DNA of 64,000 bases from assembly GCF_900103585.1 (NCBI RefSeq), contig NZ_FNHV01000008.1:188850-252849 (forward strand), read 5' to 3'. Position 1 is the first letter of the stretch. Every line of letters begins with the position of its first letter. Shown here in pieces: positions 54,485 through 62,955 of the stretch. Source of the DNA: Streptomyces sp. cf386 (GTDB lineage: Bacteria > Actinomycetota > Actinomycetes > Streptomycetales > Streptomycetaceae). Made by a program: the position numbers and the translations under genes. The notes beneath the pieces were generated by a model. The model was not told the DNA's origin and searched no databases. It saw nothing but the letters and a program-made list of their open reading frames with translations.

Positions 54485-54566
54485 GGGAACGCTGGGGAGG
54501 CAGCAAGCCAGGGGAACGCAAGGGAGACGGCGGGCCCGCGGAACGCGAGGGAGGCAGTGGTCCCGC
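54485..54566. repeat. Three imperfect ~27-bp repeats upstream of mobA
   Basis: GGGAACGCTGGGGAGGCAGC-type units at 54485-54510, 54511-54539 and 54540-54566, in the gap between the second bkdC stop and mobA. Non-coding. Confidence 0.6.
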
Positions 54567-54581
54567 GGGCGGCTCCGTCCG

Positions 54582-56126
54582 TCACAGCGTGCGCAGCAGC
54601 ACCGCCGGCTGTTCCACGCAGTCCGCCACATACCGCAGGAAGCCTCCCGCGATGCCGCCGTCACAGACCCGGTGGTCGAAGGTGAGCGAGAGCTCGACGA
54701 CCTGCCGCACCGCCAGCTCGCCCTCATGCACCCAGGGCTTGGGGATGATGCGGCCGACGCCGAGCATCGCGGCCTCGGGGTGGTTGATGATCGGCGTGGA
54801 GCCGTCGACGCCGAACACGCCGTAGTTGTTCAACGTGAAGGTGCCGCCGGTGAGTTCCGCGGGTGTGAGGGTGCCCGTGCGGGCCGCCTCGGTCAGCCGG
54901 GCGAACTCCGCGGTCAGCGACTCCGCGTCGCGCGCGTGCGCGTCCCGCACGACCGGGACGACCAGGCCCCGCTCGGTCTGTGCGGCGAATCCGAGGTGTA
55001 CATGGTCGAGCTGGACGATCTCCCTGGCCTCCATGTCGACCGTGGAGTTGAGCTCGGGGAACCGGGCCAGGGCGGCGGTGCAGATGCGGGCCAGCAGGGC
55101 GAGGAGGGAGATCTTCGGCCCGCCGGCGGCGTTCATCGCGGTCCGTGCCCGCATGAGCTCCGTCGCGTCGGCGTCCACCCAGCAGGTCGCGTCCGGGATC
55201 TCCCGCCGGCTGCGGGAGAGCTTGTCGGCGACGGCGCCGCGGATGCCCTTCAGGGGGGTTCGGATGCCGCCGAGCGGGGCGGAGGAGCGGATGGGGGCCT
55301 GCGCGGCCGGGACGGGCGCGGAGGTGGCCGGGGTCGTCGGAGTCATCGGGGTCATGGGCGGGTGCGGCTCGGCCGACGGCTGTGCCGGTCGTCCCTGCGC
55401 CTCGGCGGCACGCAGCGCGTACTCGACGTCGGCCCGCAGGATCAGCCCGTCCGGTCCGGAGCCGTGCAGCTCCCTCAAGTCCAGGCCGTGCTCCCGGGCG
55501 AGGCGGCGGACGAGGGGGGAGATCACGGGCACAGGGCCGTCGCTACGGGTCTCGTCTTCGGCCGGTGCGGCATCGCGGCCGTGGCCGACGGGACGGTGAC
55601 CGACGGCGCCGTGCCCCGCCGCGGCACCTGTGCCGACGGGCCGCGCCACGCCCGTGGTGGCGGGCTCGACGGCCGGCGTGGCCCCACGCGCGGCGGTGCC
55701 GTTCGCCGCCCCGGCCGACGGCTGCCCCGTCGAGGTCGTCGGCACGGCCGGCCGTACGCGCCTGCGCCGCTCCGGGGGCGCACCGGTGCCGTATCCCACG
55801 AGGACGTTGCCCGAGCCCTCGTCCGAGCCCTTGCCCGGCTCCTCGGCCGGAACACCGGAAGCGGGCGCCCCCACCGCCACCGTCAACAGCGGTGCCCCGA
55901 CGGGCAGTTCCGTGCCCTCCTCGCCGAAGCGGGCCGTGACCACGCCGCCGTAGGGGCAGGGGATGTCGACCATCGCCTTGGCCGTCTCGACCTCGACGAC
56001 CGGCTGGTCGACGGTGACGAGGTCTCCGACCTCGACGAGCCAGCGCACAATCTCCGCCCCGGTGAGCCCCTCCCCGAGGTCGGGGAGCTTGAACTCAAGA
56101 CTGTGCATGTCAGAAGCGTGTGCCAT
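54582..56126 (-). CDS. bkdC: Branched-chain 2-oxo acid dehydrogenase E2 (second cluster)
   Basis: 514 residues from the ATG at 56126, which shares bases with the bkdB stop (TGATG). Lipoyl domain with Lys in VETAKAMVDIPCPYGG, a long Ala/Gly/Pro linker (about 100-190), subunit-binding domain (SPLVRRLAREHGLDLRELHG), catalytic domain with TFDHRVCDGG (active His and Asp). The linker is longer than in the first-cluster E2. Ends the operon bkdA-bkdB-bkdC. Confidence 0.93.
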   Translation of the reverse strand: MAHASDMHSLEFKLPDLGEGLTGAEIVRWLVEVGDLVTVDQPVVEVETAKAMVDIPCPYGGVVTARFGEEGTELPVGAPLLTVAVGAPASGVPAEEPGKGSDEGSGNVLVGYGTGAPPERRRRVRPAVPTTSTGQPSAGAANGTAARGATPAVEPATTGVARPVGTGAAAGHGAVGHRPVGHGRDAAPAEDETRSDGPVPVISPLVRRLAREHGLDLRELHGSGPDGLILRADVEYALRAAEAQGRPAQPSAEPHPPMTPMTPTTPATSAPVPAAQAPIRSSAPLGGIRTPLKGIRGAVADKLSRSRREIPDATCWVDADATELMRARTAMNAAGGPKISLLALLARICTAALARFPELNSTVDMEAREIVQLDHVHLGFAAQTERGLVVPVVRDAHARDAESLTAEFARLTEAARTGTLTPAELTGGTFTLNNYGVFGVDGSTPIINHPEAAMLGVGRIIPKPWVHEGELAVRQVVELSLTFDHRVCDGGIAGGFLRYVADCVEQPAVLLRTL

Positions 56127-57130
56127 CAGCTCTCGGCCTCCCATTGCAGACGCCCCACAGCGTCCAGGATCCGGTCCACGCCGGGCAGGTGGTGACGCTC
56201 CAGCATGGGCGGCGGGTAGGGAAGGTCGAACCCGGCCACGCGCAGCACCGGCGCTTCCAGGTGGTGGAAGCAGCGCTCCGTGACCCGGGCCGCGATCTCC
56301 CCTCCCGGTCCGCCGAACCCGCCCGACTCGTGCACGACGACCGCCCGTCCGGTCCGCCGTACGGAGGCGGAGACCGTCTCGTCGTCGAACGGCACCAGCG
56401 AGCGCAGGTCGACGACCTCCAGGTCCCAGCCCTCCTCCCGCGCCGCCTCGGCGGCTTCGAGGCAGACGGGCACGGACGGTCCGTACGTGATGAGCGTGGC
56501 GCTCCGGCCGGAGCGCCGCACCACCGCGCGGCCAATCGGTTCAACGTCCGTCGGATGATCGGGGTTCCAGGAGTCCTTCGACCAGTACAGGCGCTTCGGC
56601 TCCAGGAAGACGACCGGGTCGTCGGAGGCGATGGCGGCGCGCAGCAGGCCGTAGGCGTCGGCGACGGTCGCGGGCGTGACGACATGGAGCCCCGGAGTCG
56701 CCATGTAGTACGCCTCGGAGGAGTCACTGTGGTGCTCGACGCCGCCGATGCCGCCGCCGTAGGGCACGCGGATGGTGATCGGGAGCGGCATCTTGCCGCG
56801 GGTGCGGTTGCGCATGCGTGCGACGTGCGAGATGAGCTGCTCGAACGCCGGATAGGCGAACGCGTCGAACTGCATCTCCACGACCGGGCGCAGGCCGTAC
56901 ATGGCCATGCCCACCGCCGTGCCCAGGATCCCCGCCTCGGCCAGTGGGGTGTCCGTGCAGCGGTCCTCGCCGAACTCCTTGGCGAGCCCGTCGGTGACCC
57001 GGAAGACACCGCCGAGGGTTCCGACGTCCTCGCCCATGACGTGCACGGTGGGGTCGTCGGCCATGGCGTCGCGCATCGCGCGCGTGAGGGCCTGCGCCAT
57101 GGTGGCCGGTTTGACGGCGACGGTGGTCAT
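56126..57130 (-). CDS. bkdB: Branched-chain 2-oxo acid dehydrogenase E1 beta (second cluster)
   Basis: 334 residues from the ATG at 57130, overlapping the bkdA stop by four bases (ATGA). Motifs parallel the first cluster: MGEDVGTLGGVFRVTDGL, RPVVEMQFDAFAYPAFEQL, RVPYGGGIGGVEHHSDS, and VVDLRSLVPFDDETV. Forms the thiamine-diphosphate E1 with the next gene upstream. Confidence 0.94.
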   Translation of the reverse strand: MTTVAVKPATMAQALTRAMRDAMADDPTVHVMGEDVGTLGGVFRVTDGLAKEFGEDRCTDTPLAEAGILGTAVGMAMYGLRPVVEMQFDAFAYPAFEQLISHVARMRNRTRGKMPLPITIRVPYGGGIGGVEHHSDSSEAYYMATPGLHVVTPATVADAYGLLRAAIASDDPVVFLEPKRLYWSKDSWNPDHPTDVEPIGRAVVRRSGRSATLITYGPSVPVCLEAAEAAREEGWDLEVVDLRSLVPFDDETVSASVRRTGRAVVVHESGGFGGPGGEIAARVTERCFHHLEAPVLRVAGFDLPYPPPMLERHHLPGVDRILDAVGRLQWEAES

Positions 57131-58263
57131 CGGTGCGGGCCTTCCGACTCGGCGTCGAGCTCGGCCTGCAACTGGGCGCGCTGTTCGCGCAGTTGCGGGG
57201 TGGGCTCGGCGTACACGTGCGTGAACAGGTCCATCGGGTCGAGCACCGGATCCTGGTTCATGCGTGCGCGCAGGTCGGCGGCCATCGCCTCGGCGGCGTC
57301 CCGCGCGGCCTGCTTGCCGGCCTCGTCGAGGAGGCCGCGCTCGGTCAGCTCGTGCTCCAGGAGCGCGATCGGGTCGTGCCCGCGCCAGGTCTCGACCTCG
57401 GAGTCGCCGCGGTAGCGGGTCGCGTCGTCGGCGTTGGTGTGGGCGTCGATGCGGTAGGTGATCGCCTCGATCAGCGTGGGGCCGCCGCCCGCCCGCGCGT
57501 TCCGTACAGCGTCGCTCAGCACCTCGTGCACGGCGGCCGCGTCGTTGCCGTCGACCAGGCGGCCGGGCATGCCGTAGCCGACGGCCTTGTGGGCCAGCGA
57601 CGGGGCCGCGGTCTGCTTGGCGAGCGGGACGGAGATCGCGAAGCCGTTGTTCTGGACCAGGAAGACGACCGGCGCCTGCCATACGGCGGCGAAGTTCAGC
57701 GCCTCGTGGAAGTCGCCCTCGCTGGAGCCGCCGTCGCCGACCATGGCCAGCGCGACCACGTCGTCACCCTTGAGGCGGGCGGCGTGCGCGAGGCCCACGG
57801 CGTGCGGGAGCTGGGTGGCGAGCGGCGTGCACAGGGGGGCCACGCGGTGCTCGTAGGGGTCGTAGCCGGTGTGCCAGTCGCCGCGCAGCAGGGTCAGCGC
57901 CTCGACGGGGTCCACGCCGCGTGCGACGGCGGCGAGGGTGTCGCGGTAGCTCGGGAAGAGCCAGTCGCGCTCCTCAAGGGCCACCGCTGCGGCGACCTCG
58001 CAGGCCTCCTGGCCGGTGCTGGACGGATAGACGGCGAGTCGGCCCTGCTTGGTGAGCGCGGTCGCCTGGGTGTTGTACCGGCGTCCGCGCACCAGCTCCG
58101 CGTAGAGCCGGCGCAGCAGGTCCGCGTCGACCTTGGCGGCCACCTCGGTGCCGAGGACGCGGTAGGGCTCGGCGTCGGGCAGCAGCGGCGCGGGGTCCAT
58201 GCGGGGCTGCCAGGCGGGCGGCGGCGATGGCCGATACGCGCCCCGCTGCTCCATGACCGTCAT
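57127..58263 (-). CDS. bkdA: Branched-chain 2-oxo acid dehydrogenase E1 alpha (second cluster)
   Basis: 378 residues. Thiamine-diphosphate motif VGDGGSSEGDFHEALNF with VQNNGFAIS, and phosphorylation-loop region YRIDAHTNADDATRYR. ATG at 58263 with GAGGAGGTG upstream. Divergent from the Lrp-type regulator bkdR across a 175-bp gap that holds a TetR-type palindrome and an inverted repeat. Sequence differs clearly from the first-cluster E1 alpha, so the two clusters are old paralogues. Confidence 0.94.
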   Translation of the reverse strand: MTVMEQRGAYRPSPPPAWQPRMDPAPLLPDAEPYRVLGTEVAAKVDADLLRRLYAELVRGRRYNTQATALTKQGRLAVYPSSTGQEACEVAAAVALEERDWLFPSYRDTLAAVARGVDPVEALTLLRGDWHTGYDPYEHRVAPLCTPLATQLPHAVGLAHAARLKGDDVVALAMVGDGGSSEGDFHEALNFAAVWQAPVVFLVQNNGFAISVPLAKQTAAPSLAHKAVGYGMPGRLVDGNDAAAVHEVLSDAVRNARAGGGPTLIEAITYRIDAHTNADDATRYRGDSEVETWRGHDPIALLEHELTERGLLDEAGKQAARDAAEAMAADLRARMNQDPVLDPMDLFTHVYAEPTPQLREQRAQLQAELDAESEGPHR

Positions 58264-58323
58264 GACGGCACCTCCTCGTGGGAGCGGCTACGGGAGGCGC
58301 AGCGTCGGTGATGCGCCTCACCT

Positions 58324-58337
58324 ACCGATTGTTCGGT
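58324..58337. promoter_or_regulatory. TetR-type operator in the bkd2/bkdR gap
   Basis: ACCGATTGTTCGGT, matching 13 of 14 bases of ACCGATCGTTCGGT at 61152-61165 in the paaH/paaN gap. Lies 61 bp upstream of the bkdA ATG. The TetR gene at 58991 is the likely binder. Confidence 0.6.
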
Positions 58338-58367
58338 CGTCGGCACATTTTGGCTACAGGCCCCCTC

Positions 58368-58397
58368 AGGCTGTGGACAAACGGTTCTCCACAGCCT
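58368..58397. promoter_or_regulatory. Inverted repeat with a DnaA-box-like sequence upstream of bkdR
   Basis: Perfect 10-bp arms AGGCTGTGGA / TCCACAGCCT with a 10-base spacer. The left arm contains TGTGGACAA (58372-58380), exactly the reverse complement of the Streptomyces DnaA box TTGTCCACA. The right arm contains TTCTCCACA, one base off. It could be a BkdR operator, DnaA sites, or both. Confidence 0.55.
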
Positions 58398-58438
58398 CCA
58401 ATGAACGCAGTACGTCCACGGCGGGAAGGTGGGGGGAC

Positions 58439-58939
58439 ATGGCGCCTGAACAAATGGCCGAAAGCCCGGACGGCAGCAGCCCCCTGCCGCCGCCGCGTCC
58501 GCTCGACGCCATCGATCAGGACATCCTCCAGATGCTCCAGGCGGACGGCCGCGCGTCGATAAGGTCGGTCGCCGAACGGGTCCATGTCTCGCGCGCCAAC
58601 GCCTACGCCCGCATCAACCGCCTCGTCGAGGACGGCGTCATCCGCGGTTTCGGCGCCCGCGTCAACCACGAACGCGCGGGCCACAGCACCTCGGCCTACA
58701 TCACCCTGAAGATCGTCCAGAACACCTGGCGCACGGTCCGCGAGCACCTCCGACAGCTGCCCGGCGCCTCCCACATCGCCCTGGTGGGCGGCGACTTCGA
58801 TGTCCTGCTCCTGGTGCACACCCCCGACAACCGCGCCCTGCGCGAACTGGTCCTCACCCGCCTCCAGGCGATCCCCGAGGTCCTCAGCACGCGCACCCTG
58901 CTGGTCTTCGAGGAGGAGGACCTGGAGCCGCAGGGCTGA
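58439..58939 (+). CDS. bkdR: Lrp/AsnC family regulator
   Basis: 166 residues from the ATG at 58439 with GGGAAGG and GGGGGG upstream. Typical Lrp: N-terminal helix-turn-helix IDQDILQMLQADGRASIRSVAERVHVSRANAYARINRLVEDGVI and C-terminal RAM domain (IALVGGDFDVLLLVHTPDNRALRELVL). Divergent from the second bkd operon, matching bkdR, the known regulator of branched-chain oxo acid dehydrogenase genes in Streptomyces. Effector probably branched-chain amino acids (family knowledge). Confidence 0.92.
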   Translation: MAPEQMAESPDGSSPLPPPRPLDAIDQDILQMLQADGRASIRSVAERVHVSRANAYARINRLVEDGVIRGFGARVNHERAGHSTSAYITLKIVQNTWRTVREHLRQLPGASHIALVGGDFDVLLLVHTPDNRALRELVLTRLQAIPEVLSTRTLLVFEEEDLEPQG

Positions 58940-58990
58940 GTTCCGCTTCGGCCCGGGCTCGTAGCCAGGGCTCCGTCGCGGGAGGAGCGG

Positions 58991-59581
58991 TCACCCCTCC
59001 TGTCGCAGCCCCCCGAACACCAGCCGCACCACCGTGTCCGCGACCTCGCGCTCGTTCATGCCTCGGCCGTCCGGGCGGTACCACTCCACGATCGAGTTGA
59101 TCATCCCGAAGACGAGCCGGGTCGCCAGCCGTACCTCCACGTCGGCGCGGACCTCCCCGTCGGCGGCGGCCGCCTTCAGGAGGGCTGCGACCTGGTGGTC
59201 GAAGTCACGGCGGCGTTCCAGGGCCCACCGCTCGGTGTCCGTGTTGCCGCGTACACGCAGCAGCAGCGTCACATAGGGCAGGTCGGCTATGAGCACCTCG
59301 ACCATGCGCCGTACGACGTACTCCAGCCGGTCCGCGGCGTGCCCCACGCGCGCGTGCTCCTCGTCGAGGATCCCGAAGAGCCCGTCGAGCGCCCGGCTGA
59401 CGGCGCGGCGCAGCAGCTCCTCCTTGCCCGTGACGTGGTGGTAGATCGACGACTTGGAGATGCCGGCCGCCTTGGAGAGGTGCTCCATGGAGGTGCCGTC
59501 GTAGCCGCGGTCGTTGAAGACCTGCACGGCGACGGAGAGCAGCGTCTCCGGGGTGTACGTGTCGCGCTTGGCTGTGGTCAT
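58991..59581 (-). CDS. TetR family regulator of the paa-like operon
   Basis: 196 residues from the ATG at 59581, overlapping the hydroxyacyl-CoA dehydrogenase stop (ATGA). Helix-turn-helix: TLLSVAVQVFNDRGYDGTSMEHLSKAAGISKSSIYHHVTGKEEL. The C-terminal domain resembles PaaR-like and acyl-CoA-sensing TetR proteins. Co-translated after the dehydrogenase it probably controls, and likely the binder of the ACCGAnnGTTCGGT palindromes. Confidence 0.9.
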   Translation of the reverse strand: MTTAKRDTYTPETLLSVAVQVFNDRGYDGTSMEHLSKAAGISKSSIYHHVTGKEELLRRAVSRALDGLFGILDEEHARVGHAADRLEYVVRRMVEVLIADLPYVTLLLRVRGNTDTERWALERRRDFDHQVAALLKAAAADGEVRADVEVRLATRLVFGMINSIVEWYRPDGRGMNEREVADTVVRLVFGGLRQEG

Positions 59582-61095
59582 GAGGTGCTGCCCTCCCGCT
59601 TGTCGGAGGCGTACGCGTGGCGGTACAGGGCGAGGGACGGCGCGTAGCGCCCGGAGGGGTCGCGCAGGTGCAGGTCGTCGAGGAGGGCGTACGCCCAGTT
59701 GCGGCCCAGCCTGCGGCTCCATTCGAAGGGGCCCAGGGGGTAGTTCACCCCGAGCCGCATCGCGGTGTCGATGTCCTCCACGGTGGCCACGCCCTTGGCG
59801 ACGGCGTCGTGCGCCAGGTCGACGATCCGGGCGACCGTACGGGCGACGATCATGCCGGGGACGTCGCCGATGACACTGACGTCCTTGCCGAGCGCCTGGA
59901 AGAGGCCGATGGCCTCGGCGAGGGTACGCGGCGAGGTGTCCTGGGAGGCGGACAGGGCGATCCGGGTCGCCCGGCGGTAGTCGAGGGCGAGGTCGAAGTA
60001 GACGACGTCCCGGAACTCCACCGAGGTCTGGCCGTCGGCGAGGGCGAGCTGGCCGCCGCTCGGCAGCACCATGCGGGTGCCGTGGTCCTCGTCCTCCTCG
60101 CGCACGGCGATGCCCGCCTCGCGGATCAGCGTGAGCAGTTCGGACGCCGGGCCCAGGTCGCCCTCGGCGACGACGTAGGCGGGCTGCGGCCGCTCCTCCG
60201 CGGTGTGCGGCTCGTCGCGCTCGGCGTCCTCGGAGTAGTCGAACCAGCCGTGCCCGCTCTTGCGGCCGAGCCGGCCCGACTCGACCAGGCGCCGCTGGGC
60301 GAGCGAGGGCGTGAAGCGCACGTCCTGGAAGAAGGACTGCCACACGGAGCGCGTGACGGACTCGTTGACGTCCTGCCCGATGAGGTCGGTGAGCTCGAAC
60401 GCGCCCATCCTGAAGCCGCCGCACTCGCGCAGGACGGCGTCGATGGTGGCCGGGTCGGCTCCTTGTGCCTCGTAGACCGCGAAAGCTTCGGCGTAGAAGG
60501 GCCGGGCGATGCGGTTGACGATGAAGCCGGGGGTGTCGGCGCAGGCGACCGGCGTCTTGCCCCAGGCGCGTGCCGTCTCGTACGCGCGCGTGGCCGACGT
60601 GACGTCGGTGGCGAACCCGGAGACGACCTCGACCAACGGCAGCAGCGGCGCGGGGTTGAAGAAGTGCAGGCCCACGAAGCGGCCCGGGTTGGCGAGGGCG
60701 CCGCCGATCGCGGTCACCGACAGGGACGAGGTGTTGGTGGCGAGCAGACAGTCCTCGCCGACGATGCCCTCCAGCTCCCGGAACAGCTCCTGCTTGACGT
60801 CGAGGCGCTCCAGGGCGGCCTCCACGACCAGGGCGCAGTCCGCGAGGTCGGCGAGCGACTCGGCGGGCAGCAGCCGCGCGCGGGCCGCGTCGCGGTCGGC
60901 CCCGGCGAGGCGGTCCTTCTCGACGAGCCGGTCGAGCCGCGCACCGATCGCGTCGGCCGCCTCCTGGGCCCGTCCGGGCAGGGCGTCGTACAGCCGTACG
61001 GGATGGCCCGCGACCAAGGCGACCTGGGCGATGCCCTGGCCCATGGTGCCGGTGCCGACGACGGCCACGGGGCTGCTGAGGTCGAGTGCTGTCAT
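59578..61095 (-). CDS. 3-hydroxyacyl-CoA dehydrogenase (PaaH-like)
   Basis: 505 residues. Two consecutive 3-hydroxyacyl-CoA dehydrogenase C-terminal domains follow one NAD domain (VAVVGTGTMGQGIAQVALVAGHPV). Active-site His lies in VGLHFFNPAPLLPLVEVV, and ADTPGFIVNRIARPFYAEA marks the C-terminal domain. Oxidises 3-hydroxyacyl-CoAs, as in the phenylacetate (PaaH) or fatty acid pathways. Length is that of PaaH-type enzymes. Divergent from the PaaN-type gene and followed by its own TetR gene. Confidence 0.9.
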   Translation of the reverse strand: MTALDLSSPVAVVGTGTMGQGIAQVALVAGHPVRLYDALPGRAQEAADAIGARLDRLVEKDRLAGADRDAARARLLPAESLADLADCALVVEAALERLDVKQELFRELEGIVGEDCLLATNTSSLSVTAIGGALANPGRFVGLHFFNPAPLLPLVEVVSGFATDVTSATRAYETARAWGKTPVACADTPGFIVNRIARPFYAEAFAVYEAQGADPATIDAVLRECGGFRMGAFELTDLIGQDVNESVTRSVWQSFFQDVRFTPSLAQRRLVESGRLGRKSGHGWFDYSEDAERDEPHTAEERPQPAYVVAEGDLGPASELLTLIREAGIAVREEDEDHGTRMVLPSGGQLALADGQTSVEFRDVVYFDLALDYRRATRIALSASQDTSPRTLAEAIGLFQALGKDVSVIGDVPGMIVARTVARIVDLAHDAVAKGVATVEDIDTAMRLGVNYPLGPFEWSRRLGRNWAYALLDDLHLRDPSGRYAPSLALYRHAYASDKREGSTS

Positions 61096-61148
61096 GTGCG
61101 CGATCCTCCCGCACGGGGTTTTCCACAGATGCGGCGGACCCCCTTGTC

Positions 61149-61165
61149 CCGACCGATCGTTCGGT
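61149..61165. promoter_or_regulatory. TetR-type operator in the paaH/paaN gap
   Basis: CCGACCGATCGTTCGG (61149-61164) is a 14/16 palindrome; its core ACCGATCGTTCGGT is 13/14 identical to the site at 58324. It lies in the divergent gap between paaH-like and paaN-like genes. Confidence 0.65.
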
Positions 61166-61255
61166 TACTCTAACTCTGTCTGGCTGTTCCTGCCCATGTT
61201 TCTGCCCAGGTCATGAGCTCGACGGTGAGCTCTGGAAACGAGGAGTTGGTCTCGC

Positions 61256-62947
61256 ATGGCCGCCGAACTGACCGCCCACGAGCTGATCGCCAAGCACCGG
61301 CCCACCCTCGACCAGGCGCTGGAAGCGATCCGCACGCGCGCGTACTGGTCTCCGCACCCCGAGCACCCCAAGGCCTACGGCGAGAACGGCAGCCTGGACG
61401 CGGCGGCGGGCAAGGCCGCATTCGACGCCCTCCTGGGCGACCGCCTCGACCTCGGCCAGCCCGGCACCGACGACTGGGTGGGCGGCGAATCCTCGCCGTA
61501 CGGCATCGAGCTCGGCGTCGAGTACCCGCACGCGGATATCGACGCGCTGCTGCCGGCCATGAAGTCCGGTCAGCGGGCGTGGCGGGACGCGGGCGCGGAG
61601 ATGCGCGCGGTGGTCTGTCTGGAGATCCTCAAGCGGATCAGCGACCGGACGCACGAGTTCGCGCACGCGGTCATGCACACCTCCGGCCAGGCCTTCATGA
61701 TGGCGTTCCAGGCGGGCGGCCCGCACGCGCAGGACCGCGGCCTGGAGGCGGTGGCGTACGCGTACGTCGAGCAGGTCCGCACCCCCGACACGGCGGAGTG
61801 GACCAAGCCGCAGGGCAAGCGCGACCCGCTCGCCCTGACCAAGCAGTTCACACCGGTCCCGCGCGGGATCGCCCTGGTCATCGGCTGCAACACCTTCCCG
61901 ACCTGGAACGGCTACCCGGGCCTGTTCGCCTCCCTGGCCACCGGCAACGCGGTCCTCGTCAAGCCCCACCCGCGCGCGGTGCTCCCGCTCGCGCTCACCG
62001 TGCAGGTCGCGCGGCAGGTGCTCGCCGAGGCGGGCTTCGACCCCAATCTGGTCGCGCTGGCCGCCGAGCGGCCCGGCGAGGGCATCGCGAAGACCCTGGC
62101 CACCCGCCCCGAGGTCCGGATCATCGACTACACCGGCTCGACCGTGTTCGGCGACTGGCTGGAGGCCAACGCCCGCCAGGCGCAGGTCTATACGGAGAAG
62201 GCCGGCGTCAACACGGTGATCGTCGACTCCACCGACACCTACAAGGGGATGCTGTCCAACCTGGCCTTCTCGCTGTCCCTGTACAGCGGCCAGATGTGCA
62301 CCACCCCGCAGAACCTGCTCATCCCCCGCGACGGCATCCGCACGGAGGAGGGCCCGCGGACCTTCGACGAGGTCGTCGCCGACCTCGCGCGCGCGGTCGA
62401 CGGCCTGCTCGGCGACGACGCCCGCGCGAACGCGCTGCTCGGCGCGATCGTCAACCCGGACGTGAAGGCCCGCCTGGAGGCTGCCGCCGGCCTCGGGGAA
62501 GTCGCCCTCGCCTCCCGTGAGATCACGAACCCCGAGTTCCCGGACGCGGTCGTGCGCACGCCTGTGATCGTCAAGCTCGACGGGGCCAAGCCGGATGACG
62601 AGGCCGCGTACATGAGCGAGTGCTTCGGGCCGGTCTCGTTCGCCGTCGCGGTCGACTCGGCCGGGGACGCGGTGGAGTTGCTGCGCAGGACGATCCGCGA
62701 GAAGGGTGCGATGACCGTCGGCGCGTACACCACCGACGAGGAGGTCGAGGGCGCGATTCAGGAGGTCTGCCTGGAGGAGGCCGCCCAGTTGTCGCTCAAC
62801 CTCACGGGTGGGGTGTATGTGAACCAGACGGCGGCGTTCTCCGACTTCCACGGCTCGGGTGGCAACCCGGCGGCCAACTCGGCGCTGTGCGACGGGGCGT
62901 TCGTCGCCAACCGGTTCCGGGTCGTCGAGGTGCGTCGGGAGGCCTGA
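61256..62947 (+). CDS. paaN: PaaN-type aldehyde dehydrogenase (phenylacetate pathway)
   Basis: 563 residues. A PaaN-like, single-domain relative of PaaZ, without the C-terminal hotdog domain of bifunctional PaaZ. The ALDH core has GCNTFPTWNGYPGLFAS, the glutamate region YTEKAGVNTVIVD and the catalytic cysteine in SGQMCTTPQN, with HGSGGNPAANSALCDGAF near the end. Oxidises a reactive CoA-aldehyde or aromatic aldehyde with NAD(P). ATG at 61256 with GAGGAG upstream. Rest of the paa pathway (paaABCDE, paaK) is not in the window. Confidence 0.88.
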   Translation: MAAELTAHELIAKHRPTLDQALEAIRTRAYWSPHPEHPKAYGENGSLDAAAGKAAFDALLGDRLDLGQPGTDDWVGGESSPYGIELGVEYPHADIDALLPAMKSGQRAWRDAGAEMRAVVCLEILKRISDRTHEFAHAVMHTSGQAFMMAFQAGGPHAQDRGLEAVAYAYVEQVRTPDTAEWTKPQGKRDPLALTKQFTPVPRGIALVIGCNTFPTWNGYPGLFASLATGNAVLVKPHPRAVLPLALTVQVARQVLAEAGFDPNLVALAAERPGEGIAKTLATRPEVRIIDYTGSTVFGDWLEANARQAQVYTEKAGVNTVIVDSTDTYKGMLSNLAFSLSLYSGQMCTTPQNLLIPRDGIRTEEGPRTFDEVVADLARAVDGLLGDDARANALLGAIVNPDVKARLEAAAGLGEVALASREITNPEFPDAVVRTPVIVKLDGAKPDDEAAYMSECFGPVSFAVAVDSAGDAVELLRRTIREKGAMTVGAYTTDEEVEGAIQEVCLEEAAQLSLNLTGGVYVNQTAAFSDFHGSGGNPAANSALCDGAFVANRFRVVEVRREA

Positions 62948-62955
62948 GCCCTGAA

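Noticed and set aside
52305..56195. 1296-codon plus-strand frame opposite moeA, mobA and bkdC
   Set aside because: Spans three well-supported minus-strand genes and their overlaps; low-complexity product.
61116..61128. DnaA box in the paaH/paaN gap (TTTTCCACA)
   Set aside because: Single, off consensus, and unpaired; likely chance.
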